Source: Actinomycetota bacterium
Lineage (GTDB): Bacteria; Actinomycetota; Actinomycetes; Acidothermales; Acidothermaceae
Direction: 5' to 3'
Assembly (NCBI GenBank): GCA_003134755.1
Contig: PLCK01000122.1
Location: 21,002-35,360 of the forward strand
DNA length: 14,359 nt
Numbering within the stretch: position 1 is the first letter of the stretch; every line of letters begins with the position of its first letter. The notes below the pieces were generated by a model. That model had not been told where the DNA came from. It did no database searches and was given only the letters and a program-made list of their open reading frames with translations. Shown here piece by piece: positions 1 through 5,874 of this stretch. Position numbers and translations under genes: made by a program.

Positions 1-978
1 GCGCCGCTCACGCACCTGCCGCCATCGGTCGAACGCGACAGCCCCGACCAGAATGACACCGGAAACGACCTGCTGGGCGTAGGTGGAGACACCCTTCAGA
101 GTGAGTCCGACCGCGAGCGTGCCGATGAGAAATGCGCCGATGATGGGCCCAAGGACACCACCCACTCCACCGAGCAGACTGGCGCCTCCGACGACCGCAG
201 CGGCGATCGCCGACAACTCGAACCCGCTGCCGAGGTCTTCGGTCGATGTGAGCTGGCGCGAGGTCAAGATCAGTGCGACGACTGCCGCACACAGTCCAGA
301 AATCGCATACGCGACCACGTGCGCCCGCATCACGTCGATACCCGCAAGATGAGCCGCTCGGGCATTGCCACCCACCGAGTAGATGTCGCGACCGATCTTC
401 GTCTTCTGCATCACCCAGTACGCAGCGAGCCCGATCACGATCAGGTAGAGGAACGCATACGGAATCGAGCCGATGCTGCCGTCAATCCTGAGCAACGTCG
501 GGTCTTCAATTGCCGATGTCGAGGTGTCCGGCCTCAGCTGGCGTCCGGAAATCCAATACGTGACACCGCGCCAGGTGGCGTAGCCAGCCAACGTGACGAT
601 GAATGGGCTGAGGTTGAGGCGCACGATCAGGAACCCATTGAGCGCGCCAAGGAGCACGCCCCCGGCAAGAGCGATCAGAATGATCAGTGCGCCGGGGGCC
701 CCGCTCAATACGGACAGATCAAAGATCACCATCCCCGTGAGACCAAGGACGGAGCCGATCGACAGATCGATGCCCGCCATCACTATCGGGAAAGTCATGC
801 CGATCGCAAGGATGGCGATGTGCGAGTAGCCGATCAGGATGTTCTGTGCGTTCTCACCGGTACGAAACCTGGGCGTTGTTGCCGAGAAAACGAGTAGCAC
901 GGCGAGGTACACGAGGATGAGCCCCGCTGTCGTGGATCGACCTCGCCTGCGCCACGCGGACGCGTCAAGCTTTCGCAC
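1..978 (-). CDS. Ribose-type (CUT2) sugar ABC transporter permease, 3' end cut by window edge
   Basis: Integral membrane subunit of a sugar importer of the RbsC/BPD_transp_2 family. The frame is open from a GTG at 976-978 to base 1, giving 326 residues, close to the usual RbsC length of about 320-350, so little is missing. After a short basic N-terminus (RKLDASAWRRRGRS) comes a first membrane segment (AGLILVYLAVLLVF). Family signatures follow: IVMAGIDLSIGSV, LNLSPFIVTLAGYATWRG with a tail of SVGGNARAAHLAGI, and near the end SAIAAAVVGGASLLGGVG then GPIIGAFLIGTL. A GGAGA sits 5 nt before the GTG and fixes the start. It lies 33 bp after the binding-protein gene on the same strand, so the two form an operon. 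The partner ATPase is not visible and would be expected further left. Family assignment is firm; the sugar transported is unknown. Confidence 0.93.
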   Translation of the reverse strand, partial: MRKLDASAWRRRGRSTTAGLILVYLAVLLVFSATTPRFRTGENAQNILIGYSHIAILAIGMTFPIVMAGIDLSIGSVLGLTGMVIFDLSVLSGAPGALIILIALAGGVLLGALNGFLIVRLNLSPFIVTLAGYATWRGVTYWISGRQLRPDTSTSAIEDPTLLRIDGSIGSIPYAFLYLIVIGLAAYWVMQKTKIGRDIYSVGGNARAAHLAGIDVMRAHVVAYAISGLCAAVVALILTSRQLTSTEDLGSGFELSAIAAAVVGGASLLGGVGGVLGPIIGAFLIGTLAVGLTLKGVSTYAQQVVSGVILVGAVAFDRWRQVRERR

Positions 979-1011
979 GTTGTCTCCATTGACGGCGGGG
1001 CCGGCGAGCGC

Positions 1012-2037
1012 CTACCAGCGGGCGCTCGCGGGAATCGTTCCCGCGTTGTCCTTGGTGACGATCGTGTACGGCATGAGCAGGTGACCCTGCTGACCGAACG
1101 AGTTGGCATTGACCCCGCCACTCGCGAGCACTGTGCCCGCTGACATCGCAAATCGGCCTTGCTGCCACACGTCGGTGTACTGCGTGCCGGTCAGGTCGCC
1201 GGCCTCGATCGCCTCGATGGCCGCCTTCTCGCCGTCGTTGCCGAAGATCGAAATGCCCTTGAGACCCTTTGCCTTGACCGCGTCGACGGCGCCGAGGGCC
1301 ATGTCGTCGTTGACGCCATACACGCCGACAATCTTCGAGTTCGCCGCGTACATCGTGTTGAAGAGGTCCTGGGCCTTCTTGCGGTCCCACTCAGCTGACT
1401 GGTCCGCCGCGACGTTGATGTTCGGGTACTTGGCCTTCATCTGATCCTTGAACCCGTTGGTTCGAAGGTCGCGAATCGTGATACCGGGAGGCGCGTTCAG
1501 GATCACCACGTCACCCTTGCCGCCGATCGCCTTGGCCATCGCGTCGGCGATTTCCATGGCGCCGAAGTAGTGGTTCATCTCGACGTGAGCGGCGTGGGCT
1601 TCCTTTGCATCGATGTTGAGGGTGATGACCGGGATGCCGGCAGCCTTTGCCTTCTTGATGGAGGGCGCAAGCGCGACGCTGTCAGCCGGCTGCAAGAAGA
1701 TGCAGTCGACTCCCCCGGCGATCGCGGTATTCATCAGGTTAATTTGGGTGTCGGCCTTGTTCTGACCGTCCTGCACCTGGAAGTCGATGTTCTTCTGGTT
1801 GTCGGCGACTTCCTTCATGCCTTCCCCCCAGGCCGTTGACGTGGCCTGAGGCTGGATCTGAATCCAGACCATCTTGTAGCTGGTCTTCTTGGCGCCGCTA
1901 GCAGCCGCTGCACTCTTGCTCTTGCTGGTACATGCCTCGAGCAGGGGGCTCATGACGGCGGCGGCTCCGATGGCCGCCGACACCCCAAGGAACTTGCGCC
2001 GGTTGAAGCCTGGCACGTGCTCATCGACTGCAGTCAT
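1012..2037 (-). CDS. Sugar ABC transporter substrate-binding lipoprotein (RbsB-like, Peripla_BP_4), Tat-type signal
   Basis: Extracytoplasmic sugar receptor feeding the CUT2 permease just downstream. It is 341 residues from the ATG at 2037, chosen because GAGGAG lies 6 nt upstream; the frame continues open upstream but without an RBS. The N-terminus carries a twin-arginine motif (NRRKFLG, residues 12-18), a hydrophobic stretch, and a cysteine at 36 in LLEAC, suggesting a Tat-exported lipoprotein. Glu at -2 of the lipobox is unusual. An Ala/Ser/Lys linker (37-50) leads to the mature fold. Family features include NLMNTAIAGGVDCIFLQPAD, AKAAGIPVITLNID and the hinge-side motif YGVNDDMALGAVDAVKAKG. 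The family binds pentoses, hexoses, inositol or autoinducer-2; the ligand cannot be read from sequence. Adjacent sugar dehydrogenase and dehydratase genes suggest an aldose or sugar acid (inference). Confidence 0.93.
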   Translation of the reverse strand: MTAVDEHVPGFNRRKFLGVSAAIGAAAVMSPLLEACTSKSKSAAAASGAKKTSYKMVWIQIQPQATSTAWGEGMKEVADNQKNIDFQVQDGQNKADTQINLMNTAIAGGVDCIFLQPADSVALAPSIKKAKAAGIPVITLNIDAKEAHAAHVEMNHYFGAMEIADAMAKAIGGKGDVVILNAPPGITIRDLRTNGFKDQMKAKYPNINVAADQSAEWDRKKAQDLFNTMYAANSKIVGVYGVNDDMALGAVDAVKAKGLKGISIFGNDGEKAAIEAIEAGDLTGTQYTDVWQQGRFAMSAGTVLASGGVNANSFGQQGHLLMPYTIVTKDNAGTIPASARW

Positions 2038-2102
2038 GGGTACTCCTCGTGACGATGCGGATAAACACGAAACCAGCCTGAGCAGGTGTGTGGATTCGGC
2101 GA

Positions 2103-2117
2103 TGGAAACCGGTTCCA
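2103..2117. promoter_or_regulatory. LacI-family-like operator TGGAAACCGGTTCCA
   Basis: This 15-bp sequence is symmetric about its central C except at one pair, and contains the perfect palindrome AACCGGTT. It resembles operators bound by LacI/GalR-family repressors in actinobacteria (TG.AA.CG.TT.CA type). It lies in the presumed 5' leader about 65 bp before the binding-protein start, downstream of both candidate promoters, a position suited to roadblock repression. No LacI-family gene is seen in the window, so the binder is unknown. Confidence 0.35.
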
Positions 2118-2133
2118 GTGGCAATCGAGCCAT

Positions 2134-2162
2134 AAGCTACACAGCAAAACATCTGATGTCTA
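2134..2162 (-). promoter_or_regulatory. Candidate promoter P2 of the CUT2 operon (TAGACA - 17 bp - TAGCTT)
   Basis: On the minus strand, TAGACA (2162-2157; 5 of 6 matches to TTGACA) and TAGCTT (2139-2134; TANNNT) are 17 bp apart, placing initiation near 2127 with a leader of about 90 nt. The -35 box lies within the perfect 10-bp palindrome TGTCTAGACA (2157-2166), which overlaps a second one, ACATC-T-GATGT (2149-2159). A protein bound there would block RNA polymerase. This is a prediction from sequence alone. Confidence 0.4.
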
Positions 2163-2229
2163 GACACGGCGTTCGCTCGTTTACCAGGCAACTGGCGCCT
2201 AGCCGCGCAGGGCCGGAGGACGGCTGAGT

Positions 2230-2247
2230 ACGATACGTCTGACATAT
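2230..2247 (-). promoter_or_regulatory. Candidate promoter P1 with GntR-type operator for the CUT2 operon
   Basis: The plus-strand sequence ATACGTCTGACATAT (2233-2247) is a near-perfect 15-bp palindrome with GT-N3-AC at its core, the pattern of FadR-subfamily operators. Read on the minus strand it runs into TATCGT (2235-2230), a possible -10 box. A near copy (12 of 15 bases, same plus-strand orientation) lies upstream of the aldo/keto reductase at 5811-5825. A two-base-shorter version is in front of the dehydratase at 3281-3293. No good -35 box was found. Confidence 0.45.
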
Positions 2248-2400
2248 TGACCTGATCACCCGAGCCAGGCGACATCCAGCCGCTGACGGTCGACAACCGT
2301 CGCTTGTCCGTTCCCGCTGCCCAACGGGCGGGCGCTACAGAAGGTGACGTGCCTTCCAACGCACCCTGCGGCAGCCAGCCTGTGACTTAGCCGATTCGCA

Positions 2401-3252
2401 CTACGTCGGGCGAATGCCGTTGCGAGGAGTCCTGGCCGTCGTGGATCTGTCGCCGGCTGCCTTTCGGCGAGATCTCGTTCCGCGGTGGTCGGGCGGCCGG
2501 CGGCGCTGCCATGCGTCGCTGATGTGGGTATTCATGGCGCCCTCGGACAGGTCGGCGTCCGCAGCCTCGATCGCGTCGAAAATCGCCGCGTGTTCGAGGA
2601 GCGTCTTGTGCATGATGCTGGGTGACACTCCTCCGACATAGCGCGCGCTGTCTCGTGCTCGTTCGTAGAGCACGCGGGCGATGCTTTCCGCCAGGCGATT
2701 CCCCGAGATCGACATGACCATCTCATGGAACGCCACATCAGCCACATGAAACGCTATCGGCTCGTCGAGCGTGTTGCGCATTGTCTGAAGAATCTCGCGT
2801 AGCACGTCCAATTCGGGGAGCGTTCGCACTCTCGCGGCCTCGCCGGCCATCGCGGCCTCCAGACGCGCTCGGACGATGCTGAGTTCGTCGAGTACGCCCA
2901 GAGTCTTGTCGTGGGCTATCAGTGACCTAAGGACCACGGGATCCATCATGGTCCAGGCTCTCGTGGGCTGAACGACGGTTCCCTTACCCTGAACGACCGT
3001 GACCAAGCCCTTTTCTTCGAGGCGCTTGATCGACTCTCGGAGGACCGTTCTGCTGACGCCGAATAGTTGGCTCAGGGGCAACTCCGGCGGCAGCGAATCG
3101 CCCGGCGAAAGCTCGCCGGACACGATGACGTTCACAAGACCCTCGACTACCGCGACTCCCAGTTTCGCAGGCGTGCGGGCTTCGACGGACAAGATCGGAC
3201 TAGGGCGGCTGCCCGTGCCCACCTGCTGCGTCATGGGATGAATTTTACGCAC
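2401..3252 (-). CDS. GntR-family transcriptional regulator, FadR subfamily (FCD domain)
   Basis: DNA-binding repressor/activator, probably responding to a sugar acid or related ligand and controlling the neighbouring catabolic genes. It has 283 residues from the GTG at 3252; the ATG at 3234 is an alternative, and neither has a strong RBS. The winged helix spans about residues 28-97 (GDSLPPELPLSQLFGVSRTV, then LEEKGLVTVVQGKGTVV). The helical FCD domain spans about 105-250. The usual metal-binding set is complete: Asp172 and His176 in DVAFH, His221 in LLEHAAIF and His243 in NTHIS. The last 30 or so residues (from about 251) are strongly basic, low in hydrophobics and rich in AGA, AGG and CGA codons, which may mark a frameshift near the 3' end. 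It is divergent from the dehydratase, the standard layout for a local regulator. Confidence 0.92.
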   Translation of the reverse strand: MRKIHPMTQQVGTGSRPSPILSVEARTPAKLGVAVVEGLVNVIVSGELSPGDSLPPELPLSQLFGVSRTVLRESIKRLEEKGLVTVVQGKGTVVQPTRAWTMMDPVVLRSLIAHDKTLGVLDELSIVRARLEAAMAGEAARVRTLPELDVLREILQTMRNTLDEPIAFHVADVAFHEMVMSISGNRLAESIARVLYERARDSARYVGGVSPSIMHKTLLEHAAIFDAIEAADADLSEGAMNTHISDAWQRRRPPDHRGTRSRRKAAGDRSTTARTPRNGIRPT

Positions 3253-3266
3253 GGGTCGAGCATCTC

Positions 3267-3293
3267 ACGTCACTGGGCAGATATGTGACGTAT
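3267..3293. promoter_or_regulatory. Divergent operator/promoter between gntR and the dehydratase
   Basis: Two nested signals occupy this divergent region. First, ACGTCAC (3267-3273) and GTGACGT (3285-3291) form perfect 7-bp inverted arms with an 11-bp spacer, two half-sites about 18 bp apart centre to centre, on one helix face to within a turn or two. Second, ATATGTGACGTAT (3281-3293) is a 13-bp near-palindrome related to the sites at 2233-2247 and 5811-5825. It runs into TATGCT (3292-3297), a plausible -10 box for the dehydratase. The nearby FCD-type GntR protein is the obvious candidate binder. Confidence 0.5.
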
Positions 3294-3368
3294 GCTCTTT
3301 GCGCGAGGGTGATCACCCAGGCCACGACATGCTTCGGCCCCCGGCCAGCGAGGACGCGCGCAACGCTC

Positions 3369-4535
3369 ATGAAGATCACGGGCTTCCGCACCTTGATGAC
3401 GGAGCAGCACTGGGGCCGCCCTATTGGTGACGTCAATGGCTTCATCCGAGACGGCATCACCGAAGTCCCGGTCGTCATCATCGAGACCGACGGTGGTCTC
3501 GAAGGGATCGGCGTTGGCTCGCACGCCGACATCGACAGAGTCTTCCCAGCGCTTGAAGGCCAGGACCCACGTGCGACGTTCGCGCTATACGACCGGATGC
3601 TCGCGCATGTCTTCAAGTCAGGACACAGCGGCGCGACGTTCGGCGGCATTGGCACATTGGATATGGCGCTTTGGGACCTCAAGGCCAAGATGGCCGATGA
3701 ACCCCTTTGGCGAACCCTCGGGGCGCGTGACCGCTTTGTACCCGGCTACGCCTCAGCGCTCGAAATTGCCGTTGGTGACGACGCACTAGAGGCCCTCTAT
3801 GCAGGCTGGGTGGATCGGGGTTTCACCGGCGTCAAGGTAAAGGGAGGGTTGGACTTCGACCGCGACGTCGCTCGGTTGACCACGATCCGCGACATCTTCC
3901 GAGCCAATAGCGCGCGACCCGCCCTCATGTTCGACGCGAACGAGTCGTGGAGTCGCAAGCAGGCGATCCGTTACATCTCGGGCCTCGAAGAGACGTTCGA
4001 TCTCACGTGGGTAGAGGAGCCTTTAAGGAGATGGGACGCCGAAGGCCTCGCCATGGTTGGCCGGTCGGTTCGAGCCGCGATCGCGACCGGGGAGAATCTC
4101 ACCGGCCTCGAACAGTTCAAGCACTTGCTCGATGCGAGCGCGGTCGACGTCGTCCAAGCCGGCAGTGTCTGGGGGATTACTCATTTTCTTCGAGTGGCCA
4201 CCGTTGCCCACAGCCGTGACCTGCCAGTCAGTCCCGTTGGATACAACACCAACCCAATGGCCCATGCCGCGGCGTCAATGCCGAATCATCTATCGATCGA
4301 GATCCAAAGCCTCACGTATCCCGTTGGGCTCGCGGTCGACCAAACCATTGCCGACGGCGGAGTGGTTCTCGGCGACCAACCAGGCAACGGCCTCTTGGTT
4401 GACGAGGCGGTGATCGCCAGTGCTCCGACCCGCCTGACATGGTCCGATCCCGCCGGCCCCCACGTGCGCCCTCATCGAGCCGGTCTTCGGCTGGTACCTG
4501 AGGAGTCGGCTGCGAACAGCGCCGGCATGCCGTAA
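3369..4535 (+). CDS. Enolase-superfamily sugar-acid dehydratase, mandelate-racemase-like (paralogue 1)
   Basis: Predicted cytosolic Mg-dependent enzyme that abstracts the proton alpha to a carboxylate, most likely dehydrating an aldonate to a 2-keto-3-deoxy acid. It is 388 residues from the ATG at 3369. That start is chosen because the paralogue at 9617-10768 begins identically (M-[KR]-ITG); the upstream in-frame GTG at 3285 lies inside the operator. A capping domain (1-125) precedes the barrel. Visible active-site residues: the KVK pair K156/K158; metal ligands D189 (LMFDANESW), E216 (WVEEPL) and E242 (TGENL); and D260 (AVDVVQ), matching the Asp of the MR-type dyad. The partner His, normally in a PH motif, is absent: the strand reads LPVSPVGYN, with V290 there. 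Substrate unknown. It converges on the reductase gene with 62 bp between the stops. Confidence 0.9.
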   Translation: MKITGFRTLMTEQHWGRPIGDVNGFIRDGITEVPVVIIETDGGLEGIGVGSHADIDRVFPALEGQDPRATFALYDRMLAHVFKSGHSGATFGGIGTLDMALWDLKAKMADEPLWRTLGARDRFVPGYASALEIAVGDDALEALYAGWVDRGFTGVKVKGGLDFDRDVARLTTIRDIFRANSARPALMFDANESWSRKQAIRYISGLEETFDLTWVEEPLRRWDAEGLAMVGRSVRAAIATGENLTGLEQFKHLLDASAVDVVQAGSVWGITHFLRVATVAHSRDLPVSPVGYNTNPMAHAAASMPNHLSIEIQSLTYPVGLAVDQTIADGGVVLGDQPGNGLLVDEAVIASAPTRLTWSDPAGPHVRPHRAGLRLVPEESAANSAGMP

Positions 4536-4597
4536 CGGCGTTCGAACACCGCGACCGACGGCATTCCGACGGGTGCGGGTACCGAACAACTCAGCAG

Positions 4598-5599
4598 TCA
4601 CCCAAGTCCGGCGGCCGCCGGCTCTATCAGCTGTGCGTCGACCAGGTCGGCCCACAGCTCGTTCGGCACCGCATGCTCGTACCGGCCGACGTTGCTGTCA
4701 ACCTGCTCGGCGCTGCGCATGCCGATCGCAACGCTTGAGACGGCGGGGTGTAGTAGTGCGAAGGCGATCGCCGCCTCGGGAAGCGTAGTTCCGTGCCGCT
4801 CGCAGACGACGGCAAGTTGGCGGGCGCGCGCGATCAGGTCGGGCGGCGCTTGGCCGTAGTCGTACCTCGCGTCTGATGCGGGCCATGCCGTACTGAGCAG
4901 CCCCGTGTTGTATACGCCGACAACTACGATTCCAGCCCCGGCAGCGAGGGCGGGTTCGAGCACCGTCCGCAAGCCTCCGTTCTCAAGCAAGGTGTATCGG
5001 CCGGCGAGCATCGCGACGTCGAGCAGACCGTCGCGAAAGAGATCTGAGAGCTCGTCGACGGAATTCGTGCCGACTCCGATCGCGCGCACCACTCCCTGCG
5101 CCCGAAGCTCTGCGAGCGCCTCAAGCGCATCGCGCGCTGCCCCCGCGCGAAACTGATCGGGATCGTGGGCATAGACGATCTCGACATGGTCAGTTCCCAA
5201 GCGCAGCAGGGAGTCGTCAAGCGAGCGACGTACACCGTCACGCGAGAAATCCCATACCCGTAGAAGATCGCCCGGCACGTCGAAGCCATCGGTATCACGC
5301 GGAGTCGGCTGGGGATTGGGTGTAAGGAGGCGACCCACCTTCGTGGAGATGACGTACTCATGACGCGGATATCCGGCCAGGGCCCGTCCGAGGCGACGCT
5401 CCGACAGGCCGAGCCCGTAGTGTGGCGCCGTATCGAAGTACCGGATGCCACGTTCATACGCTCGCTCGACGGCGTCAGACGCCTCGTCGTCCGTCGCAGC
5501 GCGGTACAGGTTGCCGATGCTCGCAGCGCCGAACGCGATTTCGGTGAGCCGAAGGCCGGTCGAGCCAAGGGAGCGCGTTGTGAGCGGGAGCTGGTTCAT
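4598..5599 (-). CDS. Aldo/keto reductase, D-threo-aldose 1-dehydrogenase / L-fucose dehydrogenase type
   Basis: Predicted cytosolic NAD(P)-dependent enzyme oxidising the anomeric carbon of an aldose to the lactone, the first step of non-phosphorylative fucose, arabinose or related sugar breakdown. It has 333 residues, normal for the family. The catalytic tetrad is complete: D56 and Y61 in FDTAPHYGLGLSERRLG, K87 in STKVGR and H145 in VYAHDPD. Cofactor-side motifs include IGVGTNSVDEL and, near the C-terminus, SSVAIGMRSAEQV. The N-terminus (TRSLGSTGLRLTEIAFGAAS, then IGNLYR) is typical of the D-threo-aldose dehydrogenase group. The start at 5599 overlaps the stop of a residual 48-codon ORF as ATGA, with GGGA 6 nt upstream, so translation may be coupled. 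Its promoter probably lies near 5808-5825. It could pair with the adjacent dehydratase; no lactonase is seen between them. Confidence 0.9.
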   Translation of the reverse strand: MNQLPLTTRSLGSTGLRLTEIAFGAASIGNLYRAATDDEASDAVERAYERGIRYFDTAPHYGLGLSERRLGRALAGYPRHEYVISTKVGRLLTPNPQPTPRDTDGFDVPGDLLRVWDFSRDGVRRSLDDSLLRLGTDHVEIVYAHDPDQFRAGAARDALEALAELRAQGVVRAIGVGTNSVDELSDLFRDGLLDVAMLAGRYTLLENGGLRTVLEPALAAGAGIVVVGVYNTGLLSTAWPASDARYDYGQAPPDLIARARQLAVVCERHGTTLPEAAIAFALLHPAVSSVAIGMRSAEQVDSNVGRYEHAVPNELWADLVDAQLIEPAAAGLG

Positions 5600-5742
5600 G
5601 TCATCCCGTACCCGCGGCCGACGCTCTCAGGCTTGACGAGTCGCGTGGAACGCTCGTGGAGAAGTAGATGTAGGTCACGTAGACCCCAAAGGGGAACTAG
5701 ATTCCGCCGCTTCGGGGCGGCCGGACGGCGCACTTTGATCAT
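5596..5742 (-). pseudogene. Remnant of a MalG-type sugar ABC permease, now a 48-codon leader ORF of the aldo/keto reductase
   Basis: On the minus strand an ATG at 5742, preceded by AAGGA at 8 nt, opens a frame reading MIKVRRPAAPKRRNL, a typical basic permease N-terminus. About 16 codons in, homology jumps. In another frame, 5696-5640 reads FPFGVYVTYIYFSTSVPRD, matching residues 149-167 of the intact MalG-like protein here (YPFGVYIAYIYYSTTMPRD). A TAG precedes that segment in its own frame, and the EAA-loop region that follows is out of frame with it. So the gene has lost roughly 130 codons internally, is frame-shifted, and ends before its last third. The surviving ORF ends in TGA overlapping the reductase ATG (ATGA). 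Whether the short peptide is made is unknown; as a permease it cannot work. Confidence 0.8.
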
Positions 5743-5807
5743 GTGCCGGTTCCTTCTTCCGATCTGGCAATGGGCAACGGCTCGCACAGGCGAACGCACG
5801 GGAGTAG

Positions 5808-5825
5808 ATCATACGTGTGACGTTT
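5808..5825 (-). promoter_or_regulatory. Candidate promoter with GntR-type operator for the aldo/keto reductase
   Basis: ATACGTGTGACGTTT (5811-5825, plus strand) matches the operator-like sequence before the CUT2 binding-protein gene at 12 of 15 bases, with the same GT-N3-AC core. Read on the minus strand it runs into TATGAT (5813-5808), the best -10 box of the three related sites. Initiation near 5801 would give a leader of about 200 nt that contains the permease remnant. No convincing -35 box is seen. Confidence 0.5.
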
Positions 5826-5874
5826 CGGCAATTAGCCAGTAACCCACCCCCGGCAGTACGAACCCGGCAGCGTG

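Larger units (their letters stand above)
2038..2400. other. Intergenic regulatory region upstream of the sugar-binding lipoprotein gene
   Basis: This 363-base stretch has no supportable gene. Its right end is the 3' flank of the GntR gene, and the rest is the long leader/promoter region of the leftward importer operon. It holds two candidate promoters (around 2230-2247 and 2134-2162), a LacI-operator-like sequence (2103-2117), and overlapping palindromes (2149-2166). A 17-bp inverted repeat with 6-bp arms lies at 2285-2301. It has no following T-run, so I do not call it a terminator. Confidence 0.6.

Noticed and set aside
2285..2301. Hairpin (GACGGT-cgaca-ACCGTC) as terminator of the GntR gene
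   Set aside because: Only 6 bp of stem and no T-run on either side, so it is not convincing as an intrinsic terminator.
2021..2359. Possible small gene in the region upstream of the sugar-binding protein
   Set aside because: The translation has no recognisable domain, no RBS, and overlaps the signal-peptide region of the neighbouring gene and its promoter elements.
3281..3297. ECF-sigma promoter (CGTAT -10) as the explanation of the shared motif
   Set aside because: No AAC-type -35 element is found at the right distance at any of the three sites, while palindromy with a GT-N3-AC core fits a GntR operator better.
3285..3368. Upstream GTG start for dehydratase 1
   Set aside because: It would lie inside the operator/-10 region and add 28 residues absent from the paralogue; the ATG at 3369 matches the paralogue's start exactly.
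5704..5720. CCGCC...GGCGG stem in the reductase leader as attenuator
   Set aside because: Five base pairs with an internal mismatch in very GC-rich DNA, lying inside the residual permease N-terminus; likely incidental.
5849..5870. 8-bp direct repeat CCCGGCAG as insertion footprint
   Set aside because: Short and GC-rich, with no inverted ends or transposase nearby; expected by chance.
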